Assembly: GCA_017387515.1 (NCBI GenBank)
Contig: JAFOFC010000005.1
Location: 1-38,924, forward strand
Reading direction: 5' to 3'
Source of the DNA: Paludibacteraceae bacterium
GTDB taxonomy: Bacteria > Bacteroidota > Bacteroidia > Bacteroidales > Paludibacteraceae
Length of the DNA: 38,924 nt
Within the stretch, counting starts at the first letter, position 1. Every line of letters starts with the position of its first letter. The notes beneath the pieces were generated by a model, which saw only the letters and a program-made list of their open reading frames with translations, searched no databases and was not told the DNA's origin. The position numbers and the translations under genes were made by a program. Positions 31,592-38,784 of the stretch are shown one piece after another.

Positions 31592-33523
31592 ATGAAAAAA
31601 TGGGTGTACATACTACTGGTAAGCTGGGCATGGATGCTTAGCCCATTGTTGTATGCACAAAGCACCACCGAAAAAAAACAGCCACCCACATCGGGCGAGG
31701 GAGTAAAAGCTTGGCACATCAACGAAGATTTTGCTGCCGAAACGCCTACCACCCCCGACACGCTGTCGAATGGGTTTCAAATAACATCTACCCCTGCCTA
31801 CATTCGCACCATTGCATCCGAATGGTTGGGCAATATGGGACTTCCTAGCCAATCGGCCATTTTTGCCGACAGGCATCAAACCGATATAGCCGGTGATTTC
31901 TTGTTTAGGCACGCTTACTACGACAACTACCTATCTACCCAACGGGTTTATTTTTTCAATACCCTTAAACCCTACAGCAACTTATCGTATGCTACGGGCG
32001 GCCTTACTCACCATGGCGAAGACCACCTAACAGGCCGATTCAGCATCAATGCCAACCAACGCCTTAACTTTGGCTTATATGCCGATTATGTATACGGCAG
32101 GGGGTCGTTTTATAAACAATCATCGGACGATTTAAACGGCTATATCAATGGCAGTTACCGCGACAAAAAATGGAACGTATACTTTATAGCCGGACTAAAT
32201 AACTTTAGAAACTTCGAAAACGGGGGCATTCAAAACGATGCCTACTTAGGCAGCATAGCCGACCCGCAATCCATTCCCGTTAATATGTCTAATGCCTGGT
32301 CTATCTATAAATCGTTTTACCTATATGCCAATGGGCAATACCACATTGGGTACGACCAAGAAGACCCCAACGATTCCGAAAAAATAAACTTTATACCTGC
32401 TATGACCATTGGTTATAGCGTAAAATACGAAAATAGCCAAAAGAAATACCTAGAAAAAAGCATTAGCGAAGGGTTCTACCAACACAATTACTATTCTGAC
32501 GCCATTAGTAGCGATACCGTTGCCAACCACTTTTTAAAGAATGTTATTTCGTTTACCCTAAACGAAGGATTCCAAAAGTGGGCCCTTTTTGGCGTACGCG
32601 CCTTTGCCGAAATTGACATGGACCGCAACATGCGCATGATTGCCGACTCTACGTATGCCTACGACACCCAAGCCTTGGTCGCAGTAGGGGGCGAACTGTT
32701 TAAACGCAAAGGCAACACCACCTACGGCGTAAACGGCAAAGTTTTTTTGCTAGGCCGCGATAAACGATTGGCCTTTGACGTAACGGGCGATTTTAACTCG
32801 TCGTGGAACATTAGCCAAAAAGACAACCTACGCATGTACCTTAACGTCGAAGGGCATGTTAAAAGCACCAACCCCAGTTATTTTACCGAGCATTACTATT
32901 CCAATCACTTTATTTGGGAAAATCAGTTTGATAACACATGGTCGGCCCGTGCATACGGAAAAATTGGCATCCCCTATAAATATTGCGATTTTAGCATTGG
33001 CGCAGGCTGGCAAGGTTTAAAAAATTACATCTATTTTGACCACAATGCCCTACCTGCCCAAGACAAAGACCACTTTATTCAAATTATCAGTGGCGATGTA
33101 AAACTAAACCTTTCGGTTTGGTGGTTGCATTGGGACAACCAAGTTTCGGTGCAATACAGTAGCCACCCCGACATATTACCCTTACCTCTAATTTCGGCTT
33201 ACAGCAATTTCTACCTTAAAACTAAGTTTTTTAAGCAGCTGTTAACGGTTCAGTTAGGGGTAGATTGCCGCTACAATACCGCTTATTATGCCAACGCATA
33301 CATGCCAGCCACGGGACAATTTCATTTGCAAAACACCACATTAGTAGGCAATTATCCGCTTATGAATGTATACCTCAACCTGCATTTAAAACAGTTTAGG
33401 TTCTTTGTGATGTACTATAACCTATCGCAAACCTTCATGTCGCCTACCTATTACGCAGTACCCCACTATCCGCTTAACCCTGGCATGATTAAATGCGGGC
33501 TTTCTTGGAATTTTTACGATTAA
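31592..33523 (+). CDS. Outer-membrane putative porin (Porin_10-like)
   Basis: The 643-residue protein starts with a signal peptide (MKKWVYILLVSWAWMLSPLLYAQS). Alternating hydrophobic strands rich in Tyr, Phe, Trp and Asn follow, for example 'HHGEDHLTGRFSINANQRLNFGLYADYVYGRG' and 'WNVYFIAGLNNFRNFENGGIQNDAY'. The aromatic C-terminus 'KCGLSWNFYD' suggests a large beta-barrel. The pattern matches the Bacteroidetes Porin_10 family, in which transport substrates are unknown. The open frame extends upstream to a TTG at 31571, but the ATG gives the signal peptide and follows the -7 box. The next gene starts 6 nt after its stop. Confidence 0.82.
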   Translation: MKKWVYILLVSWAWMLSPLLYAQSTTEKKQPPTSGEGVKAWHINEDFAAETPTTPDTLSNGFQITSTPAYIRTIASEWLGNMGLPSQSAIFADRHQTDIAGDFLFRHAYYDNYLSTQRVYFFNTLKPYSNLSYATGGLTHHGEDHLTGRFSINANQRLNFGLYADYVYGRGSFYKQSSDDLNGYINGSYRDKKWNVYFIAGLNNFRNFENGGIQNDAYLGSIADPQSIPVNMSNAWSIYKSFYLYANGQYHIGYDQEDPNDSEKINFIPAMTIGYSVKYENSQKKYLEKSISEGFYQHNYYSDAISSDTVANHFLKNVISFTLNEGFQKWALFGVRAFAEIDMDRNMRMIADSTYAYDTQALVAVGGELFKRKGNTTYGVNGKVFLLGRDKRLAFDVTGDFNSSWNISQKDNLRMYLNVEGHVKSTNPSYFTEHYYSNHFIWENQFDNTWSARAYGKIGIPYKYCDFSIGAGWQGLKNYIYFDHNALPAQDKDHFIQIISGDVKLNLSVWWLHWDNQVSVQYSSHPDILPLPLISAYSNFYLKTKFFKQLLTVQLGVDCRYNTAYYANAYMPATGQFHLQNTTLVGNYPLMNVYLNLHLKQFRFFVMYYNLSQTFMSPTYYAVPHYPLNPGMIKCGLSWNFYD

Positions 33524-33528
33524 TACGC

Positions 33529-34383
33529 ATGAACGAGATAGAAAAGAAAATGGCCAAACGCAAGCACCTGTTTATTGGAGGCGGGAGCATCATCATTGCG
33601 CTCATTATTGTATCGTTCGTACTATTTGCTAGGTCGTACCAACGCAAAACCGACTACGCTCGCATCAAGCAAGTTAACACCCTACGGGTTATTGTAGAGC
33701 CCAACACCATGAGCTACCAAGTAGTGGATATTGATAGCATTGCAGGGTTACAAGCACTCATGATTAAACAATTTGCCCTCGATCATCAGATAGACCGTGT
33801 TGAATTTATCAACGAACCCAACTTATCGGCAGCCATCGACTCGCTTTTACAAAACAAGGTAGATATTTTAGCCTGGCACATTCCCATTTACAACCAAATG
33901 CGCCAAAAAATTAGCTACTCTATTCCTGTTTTTACCAGCCGACAAATGCTCATTCAGCGAAAAGAAAACCCCTCCGATTCTACCGCCTTTATTCGCAATC
34001 AATTGGAACTAGCCAACCAAGACGTTTACATTTTACCTGGGGCTTTTTACAGGCAACGACTCAACAACCTTTCGCAAGAAATTGGCGATAGCATCTTTAT
34101 CAAAGAAATTCAAAATGCCGTGCCTACCGACTTGCTAAACATGCTAGTAGAGCACCATATTGATTATGCCGTATGCGATGAGTTTGTAGCCAGGGTATTA
34201 CTAAAACAGCCTGAATACAAAGGACTTGACATGAGTACCGCTATCAGCTTTACGCAAAACTACTCTTGGGCAATAAACCCCAACACACCTATTTTATGCG
34301 ATAGCATTAATGCTTGGCTGGCCGTATATTTAGAAAGCAAAGCATACAATAAAATTTACCGCCAATACACCGGGGTTAAGTAA
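33529..34383 (+). CDS. Membrane-anchored extracellular solute-binding-like protein
   Basis: The product is 284 residues from the ATG at 33529 (MNEIEKKMAKRKHLF). One N-terminal membrane anchor (about 14-35, 'GGGSIIIALIIVSFVLFAR') is followed by a type 3 periplasmic-binding fold: 'NTLRVIVEPNTMSYQVVDIDSIAGLQALMIKQF' and 'DILAWHIPIYNQMRQKISYSIPVFTSRQMLIQR'. It resembles the front domain of MltF-type proteins but stops without the lytic transglycosylase domain, so it may be an amino-acid or peptide sensor. No permease lies nearby. It starts 6 nt after the porin gene and precedes the diiron regulator, whose operator begins 2 nt after its stop. Confidence 0.8.
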   Translation: MNEIEKKMAKRKHLFIGGGSIIIALIIVSFVLFARSYQRKTDYARIKQVNTLRVIVEPNTMSYQVVDIDSIAGLQALMIKQFALDHQIDRVEFINEPNLSAAIDSLLQNKVDILAWHIPIYNQMRQKISYSIPVFTSRQMLIQRKENPSDSTAFIRNQLELANQDVYILPGAFYRQRLNNLSQEIGDSIFIKEIQNAVPTDLLNMLVEHHIDYAVCDEFVARVLLKQPEYKGLDMSTAISFTQNYSWAINPNTPILCDSINAWLAVYLESKAYNKIYRQYTGVK

Positions 34384-34384
34384 A

Positions 34385-34402
34385 ATCCCCAAAAATGGGG
34401 AT
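34385..34402. promoter_or_regulatory. 18-bp palindromic operator, copy 1
   Basis: ATCCCCAAAAATGGGGAT is a near-perfect inverted repeat. With the flanking A and T it forms two 8-bp arms around AAAA. It lies directly upstream of the -7 box of the diiron regulator gene, centred about 45 bp before the start codon. A closely related site lies at 35375-35392. Arm spacing fits a homodimeric LuxR/NarL-type helix-turn-helix. Binding by the neighbouring regulator is inferred. Confidence 0.7.
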
Positions 34403-34424
34403 TGCTAATCCGTTCTTTTTGTAG

Positions 34425-34432
34425 TACTTTTG
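34425..34432 (+). promoter_or_regulatory. -7 box TACTTTTG of the diiron regulator gene
   Basis: TACTTTTG matches TAnnTTTG and ends 6 nt before the ATG at 34439, so transcription should start at or within a few bases of the start codon. A possible -33 ATTG (34401-34404) overlaps the right edge of the palindromic operator. Confidence 0.6.
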
Positions 34433-34438
34433 CCCACC

Positions 34439-35365
34439 ATGTTGTTTACTAAAGAACTAAAAATTGCAGACATTGTAGAGCAAGATTTTAAGCAAGTGTT
34501 GCTCTTAGAACATTTGGGTATTCCCTTTATTGTTAAAGAGAAAACCGTAGAAAAAATATGTCAAGAATACAACATTAACCCCAATTTATACCTGCATTTT
34601 GCCAGTTTATTTGCCAACCAAATTCCTAGCCAAATTCCCCATTACAACAGCAACGACATTAAGTGCATGGTTAGGTACCTTCAAAACAGCCACCATTATT
34701 ACCTTAACGAGCGTGCCGCTAAAATAGTAAGGATTGTAACACAAATAGCCGAAGAAACCAACTGTGCAGGCATCCATTTGCTAAATGACTTTGTACAAAA
34801 TTACATTGAAGAGGTAAAAAAGCACTTTGATTACGAAAACAACATTGTATTTCCCTACATGATTGCTATGGCCAATAACGAGCCCAACATAGGCAACTAT
34901 AGCATAGCCGAATACAAACAACACCACGACAACATTGACGACAAATTAGCCGACCTTAAAGGACTGCTTATTAAATACCTGCCCTTTGATGATAACGAAA
35001 ACCACCTTAGGCGCAAACTACTGCATTGCTTGTTCGATTTAGAGCAAGATTTAAAGATTCACACGTTAATAGAAGACACGGTACTCATTCCTTTGGTAGA
35101 AAACTTTGAAGGGAAAGAGAACATTGAAACCACTCCTACCATAAGCGAAGAAAAGAAAGCGAACATCGAATTAACAGAAAGAGAGATAGACGTACTTCGC
35201 CTATTACTAGAAGGCTATTCCAACAAGGAGGTAGCCGACAAACTACACATCAGCACCCATACGGTTATTTCGCACCGCAAAAACATCACGGCCAAAACCA
35301 GCATCAAATCGTTGGCAGGTCTTACCATCTACGCCCTTCAAAATGGCATCATCGAGGTAAAATAA
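34439..35365 (+). CDS. YtfE/RIC-like diiron domain fused to LuxR-type HTH regulator
   Basis: This 308-residue protein has three parts. Residues 5-58 resemble the ScdA_N start of RIC proteins ('ADIVEQDFKQVLLLEHLGI') but lack the usual Cys pair. Residues about 75-225 carry a hemerythrin-like ligand set: H85 or H86, H129 with E133 ('HFDYENNIVF'), H162 or H163 ('QHHDNID') and H208 with E212 ('HTLIEDTVL'), in positions close to those known for YtfE. Residues 244-308 are a LuxR/NarL-type HTH ('LTEREIDVLRLLLEGYSNKE', 'ISTHTVISHRKNI'). It is therefore a one-component sensor that binds DNA and probably responds to NO, oxygen or iron. The ATG at 34439 is used. An upstream TTG overlaps the promoter. Confidence 0.9.
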   Translation: MLFTKELKIADIVEQDFKQVLLLEHLGIPFIVKEKTVEKICQEYNINPNLYLHFASLFANQIPSQIPHYNSNDIKCMVRYLQNSHHYYLNERAAKIVRIVTQIAEETNCAGIHLLNDFVQNYIEEVKKHFDYENNIVFPYMIAMANNEPNIGNYSIAEYKQHHDNIDDKLADLKGLLIKYLPFDDNENHLRRKLLHCLFDLEQDLKIHTLIEDTVLIPLVENFEGKENIETTPTISEEKKANIELTEREIDVLRLLLEGYSNKEVADKLHISTHTVISHRKNITAKTSIKSLAGLTIYALQNGIIEVK

Positions 35366-35374
35366 CCCCTCCGC

Positions 35375-35392
35375 ATCCCCATTTTTAGGGAT
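35375..35392. promoter_or_regulatory. 18-bp palindromic operator, copy 2
   Basis: ATCCCCATTTTTAGGGAT is, on the minus strand, ATCCCTAAAAATGGGGAT, which differs from the first operator at one base. It lies about 60 bp upstream of the -7 box of the small barrel gene. A further half-site-like TTTTTGGGATT sits at 35406-35416, in the -33 area. Confidence 0.65.
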
Positions 35393-35437
35393 AAAATTTC
35401 ATTTATTTTTGGGATTGTTACAAAAATAGTATAGTTC

Positions 35438-35445
35438 TACCTTTG
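35438..35445 (+). promoter_or_regulatory. -7 box TACCTTTG of the small barrel gene
   Basis: TACCTTTG matches TAnnTTTG, 38 nt before the ATG at 35484. ATTG at 35414-35417, with a 20-nt spacer, is a possible -33 box and overlaps the half-site TGGGATT, so a regulator bound there could block or aid polymerase. Confidence 0.65.
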
Positions 35446-35483
35446 CATTCCAATCTCGGAACAAAACCATAAACTATACTTAC

Positions 35484-36140
35484 ATGAAATTTAAATTACT
35501 CTTTTCCCTTTTATTTTGTGCACTGAGCGCAGCGCTATGGGCAAGCAACCCCTCTAAAGAAACCAACATGGGCGGCGAACTAGATGTTTACGTTACCTAC
35601 ACACCCGCAGAAGAAGTTACCTTATTTTTAGGCGAAGAACTTACTTTTGCCAACTTTTTAACCCCAGAAAACGGTTTGTTTGATGCTTGTAATACGGTTA
35701 TAGGAGCGGCTTACACACCACATCCTAACATCGCACTAGAAGCGGCCTACGAATTTTTATACGCCAACGCCACCTGCATGGAGCATGTACTAAAACTATC
35801 GGCCATGCCCCAAGTAAGTTTAGGCGATTTTTCGATATCACTCCAAGAAACAGGCCAAATGACGTACGCAGTACCCGAAAACGCCTATTTATGGCATTTA
35901 GTTTCTAAACTAACCCTAGCATATGCCATTCCAGAAACGCCTTTATCGCCCTATGCCTACGTCGAAATGACCAATCCATTAGAGGCTGCACCCGCATCTT
36001 GGTACGACGAATTATGCTACAGAGCAGGGCTAGATTGGGCTGTAAACGAACACAATACCTTGGGATTGTACTATGAATTCTCTCACACACCAGATAGTTA
36101 CTTTCACCTAATAGGCATTGGCTATACATTATCGTTCTAA
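35484..36140 (+). CDS. Small outer-membrane beta-barrel-like protein
   Basis: The 218-residue protein has a signal peptide (MKFKLLFSLLFCALSAALWA) and alternating strands with aromatic residues through to a C-terminal 'HLIGIGYTLSF', which resembles a barrel-targeting end (final Phe). An N-terminal motif 'ELDVYVTYTPAEEVTLFLGEEL' and 'LGLYYEFSHTPDSYFHLIGIGYTL' suggest an eight- to ten-stranded barrel of DUF2490-like type, which I cannot confirm. It lies between the diiron regulator and feoAB and has its own promoter with the palindromic operator. Its role is unknown; link to iron or redox response is inferred. Confidence 0.75.
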   Translation: MKFKLLFSLLFCALSAALWASNPSKETNMGGELDVYVTYTPAEEVTLFLGEELTFANFLTPENGLFDACNTVIGAAYTPHPNIALEAAYEFLYANATCMEHVLKLSAMPQVSLGDFSISLQETGQMTYAVPENAYLWHLVSKLTLAYAIPETPLSPYAYVEMTNPLEAAPASWYDELCYRAGLDWAVNEHNTLGLYYEFSHTPDSYFHLIGIGYTLSF

Positions 36141-36166
36141 AATTAGGAATCTATGCAGAAATAACG

Positions 36167-36174
36167 TAATTTTG
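36167..36174 (+). promoter_or_regulatory. -7 box TAATTTTG of feoAB
   Basis: TAATTTTG matches TAnnTTTG and ends 11 nt before the feoAB ATG at 36186. A second, weaker CCTTTG follows it. No Fur-box-like inverted repeat and no copy of the ATCCCC palindrome are seen here. Confidence 0.5.
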
Positions 36175-36185
36175 ACCTTTGAATT

Positions 36186-38570
36186 ATGTATTTATCCGAC
36201 TTAAAAACAGGCGAAAACGCCATTATATCCAAAGTACATGGTACGGGAAAATTCCGCAAACGTATCATTGAGATGGGCTTTGTTAGAGGCCAAAAGGTAG
36301 AAGTTTTAATGGGAGCACCCCTTAAAGACCCCATTAACTACAAAGTAATGGACTACGAAGTTTCTTTACGAAGAAACGAAGCCGCCCTTATTGAGGTGGT
36401 AGGCATGAACCAGAAAGATGCCACCATCAAATCCGACCAATATAGTGCCATTCAAGACAACGACATCGTTACCATCGCCAAAAACAAAGGCAATACCATC
36501 AACATTGCCTTAGTAGGCAATCCCAACGCAGGAAAAACATCCCTTTTCAACATAGCATCGGGCAAGCACGAACATGTAGGCAACTACACTGGTGTAACGG
36601 TCGATGCCAAAGAGGGCAACATCGACTACAAAGGCTATCGGCTAAACATTTTTGATTTGCCTGGCACCTACTCGCTTACAGCCTATTCGCCCGAAGAGGT
36701 GTTTGTACGCAAACACATCATGGAACAAGACCCCGATATTATCATCAACGTAGTATCGGCATCTAACCTAGAAAGAAACCTATACCTTACCACCCAACTT
36801 ATCGACATGGACATACCCATGGTTATTGCCCTTAATATGTACGATGAGTTGGAAAAAAGCGGAGCAAAACTAAACTACCAAGAGCTTTCTAGCATGTTGG
36901 GTATGTCTATTGTGCCTACCCAAGCTAAAGACGGGTTTACTAAAGACAGCGGCATTACCGAACTATTCGATGCGGTAATTAGCACCTACGAAGGCACCAA
37001 CCCGGTGGTTAAACACATTCACATTAACCACGGCGGCGACCTACAAATCGCCATTAACCGCATCAACAAACTTATCAAACAATCAAGCGATTATAAAAAC
37101 CACTTTTCTAGCCGTTTCTTTGCCGTTAAATTATTAGAAAACGACAAAGGCGCCGAAGAGTTTGTAAAATCCTTGCCCAACGCAGCAGAAATCCTCGATT
37201 ACAAAAGCAAAATTGTCCCTCACATAGAAGAAGAACTAGACGAAGACTGCGAATCGGCCATCATCAATGCCAAATATGGCTTTATTAGCGGGGCCTTAAA
37301 CGAAACTTACACCGAGCCCAAACGCAAATCGTCTGGACTTACCAACATTCTAGACCCCATTGTTACTAATAAGTTTTTAGGGTATCCTATCTTTCTTTTA
37401 TTTATGTGGGTGATGTTTGAATGTACCTTTGTGCTGGGTGCATACCCACAAGATTGGCTAGATGCAGGCGTTGGTATGTTAAACGAATACCTTGCTAGTG
37501 TTATGCCACCGGGGCCACTAACCGATTTGCTACTGGATGGCATTATTAGCGGCGTAGGCGGTGTATTGGTTTTCTTGCCCAACATCCTTATTTTGTATTT
37601 CTTTATCTCGCTAATGGAAGACTCGGGCTACCTAGCCAGGGCTGCCTTTATCATGGATAAAATTATGCACCGCATGGGCTTGCATGGCAAATCGTTTGTA
37701 CCCATGCTAATGGGATTTGGTTGCAACGTACCTGCTATTATGGCCACTCGTACCCTAGAGAGCAAACACAGCCGCCTTATTACCATGCTGGTTATACCGT
37801 TTATGTCGTGTACCGCCCGCATACCGGTTTACATCATTTTTGCTAAAATATTCTTTCCTAATCACGCATCATGGGTAATGTTAGGATTGTATGTGCTAGG
37901 CATTCTAGTGGCGGTTGCATCGGCCAGAATTTTCAAGAAATTTTTAATAAAAGGCGACGAAACTCCTTTTGTTATGGAGCTACCTCCTTACCGTGTACCT
38001 ACCCTTAAATCGGCCATCCACCACATGTGGGAAAAATCGGTTCAATACCTTAAAAAAATGGGTACGCTTATTTTGTTTGCTTCTATCATTGTGTGGGCTT
38101 TGGGTTATTTCCCCATGGCACAAGACGAGAATACCACTGCCTCGCAGCAACTAGAGCAAAGTTACATTGGCCGCATAGGTAAATTCATCGAGCCTGTTAT
38201 TGAGCCCCTAGGTTACAACTGGAAAATGGGTGTGGGAATTGTAGCAGGATTACCAGCCAAAGAATTGGTAGTAAGTACTTTAAGTGTACTATACACCAAC
38301 TCCGAAGACGAAGCTACCGAAGAAAGCAACGCGTTAGCTACCGCCCTAAAACACGAAGTAAAAGCAAATGGCGAGCCCCTATATACCCCAGCCACCGTGC
38401 TATCGTACCTAGTATTTATCTTGCTTTGTTTTCCTTGCATTGCCACCATCATGGCCATTAAATCGGAATCGGGCAGCTGGCGTTGGGCACTGTTCTCTGC
38501 CGTTTACACCACAGGCGTGGCATGGATTATTGCCTTTGCTGTATATAAAATAGGGGGACTATTCTTATGA
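36186..38570 (+). CDS. feoB: Ferrous iron transporter FeoB with fused FeoA domain
   Basis: The 794-residue protein starts with a FeoA SH3-like domain (about 1-72, 'MYLSDLKTGENAIISKVHGT' to 'AALIEVVG'), followed by the FeoB G domain: G1 'GNPNAGKT' (111-118), G2 'GNYTGVTVD' (132-140), G3 'DLPG' (157-160) and G4 'NMYD' (217-220). The guanine-dissociation-inhibitor region and the membrane domain with Gate motifs follow ('FLPNILILYFFISLMEDSGYLARAAF', 'FGCNVPAIMATRTL'). It imports Fe2+ across the inner membrane. FeoA-FeoB fusions are typical of Bacteroidetes. Its stop overlaps the start of the small Cys-rich gene in ATGA, so they are translationally coupled. Confidence 0.97.
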   Translation: MYLSDLKTGENAIISKVHGTGKFRKRIIEMGFVRGQKVEVLMGAPLKDPINYKVMDYEVSLRRNEAALIEVVGMNQKDATIKSDQYSAIQDNDIVTIAKNKGNTINIALVGNPNAGKTSLFNIASGKHEHVGNYTGVTVDAKEGNIDYKGYRLNIFDLPGTYSLTAYSPEEVFVRKHIMEQDPDIIINVVSASNLERNLYLTTQLIDMDIPMVIALNMYDELEKSGAKLNYQELSSMLGMSIVPTQAKDGFTKDSGITELFDAVISTYEGTNPVVKHIHINHGGDLQIAINRINKLIKQSSDYKNHFSSRFFAVKLLENDKGAEEFVKSLPNAAEILDYKSKIVPHIEEELDEDCESAIINAKYGFISGALNETYTEPKRKSSGLTNILDPIVTNKFLGYPIFLLFMWVMFECTFVLGAYPQDWLDAGVGMLNEYLASVMPPGPLTDLLLDGIISGVGGVLVFLPNILILYFFISLMEDSGYLARAAFIMDKIMHRMGLHGKSFVPMLMGFGCNVPAIMATRTLESKHSRLITMLVIPFMSCTARIPVYIIFAKIFFPNHASWVMLGLYVLGILVAVASARIFKKFLIKGDETPFVMELPPYRVPTLKSAIHHMWEKSVQYLKKMGTLILFASIIVWALGYFPMAQDENTTASQQLEQSYIGRIGKFIEPVIEPLGYNWKMGVGIVAGLPAKELVVSTLSVLYTNSEDEATEESNALATALKHEVKANGEPLYTPATVLSYLVFILLCFPCIATIMAIKSESGSWRWALFSAVYTTGVAWIIAFAVYKIGGLFL

Positions 38571-38731
38571 TTTTTCAATGGATAATAGTATCCGTGCTAC
38601 TACTTTTCGCCCTCGTTTTTGTAGGGCGAAAGGTTTACTGCACCATCAAAGGCCGTAATAAATGCGCCTGCTGCACCAAAAACTGCCCCCTGAAACAGTC
38701 AAAGGTCAAAGGTCAAAAGTCAAAGGTCTAA
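38567..38731 (+). CDS. FeoB-associated Cys-rich membrane protein
   Basis: The ATG overlaps the feoB stop (ATGA), and the frame encodes 54 residues: a single membrane helix (MIFQWIIVSVLLLFALVFVG), then 'YCTIKGRNKCACCTKNCPLK' with five cysteines, and a Lys/Ser/Gln tail. The helix plus Cys cluster is the hallmark of the small FeoB-associated proteins, thought to help ferrous iron transport. The last 12 or so residues and the stop are encoded by a GTCAAAG heptamer array, so the true ancestral end was probably around 'CPLK'. Confidence 0.85.
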   Translation: MIFQWIIVSVLLLFALVFVGRKVYCTIKGRNKCACCTKNCPLKQSKVKGQKSKV

Positions 38732-38739
38732 AGTCACTT
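38698..38739. repeat. GTCAAAG heptamer array at the end of the Cys-rich gene
   Basis: GTCAAAG occurs at 38698, 38705 and 38719, with GTCAAAA at 38712, GTCTAAA at 38726 and GTCACTT at 38733. The unit is related, in opposite orientation, to the GACTTTC/GACCTTT heptamers at 1597-1624. It encodes the tail and stop codon of the FeoB-associated protein. Confidence 0.8.
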
Positions 38740-38756
38740 CGCAACATTAAATCAGC

Positions 38757-38784
38757 CACGGACGCACGAGCCGTGCGTCCCTAC
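38757..38784. repeat. Dispersed palindromic (REP-like) element, copy 2
   Basis: The sequence is identical over 28 bp to 15329-15356, with an 8-bp inverted repeat GGACGCAC/GTGCGTCC around GAGCC. It lies after the feo genes. The remaining bases to 38924 hold TCGCTTCGCTCA at 38859-38870 (also at 1471) inside an AAAATGTG/CACATTTT inverted repeat, and no gene. Confidence 0.9.
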
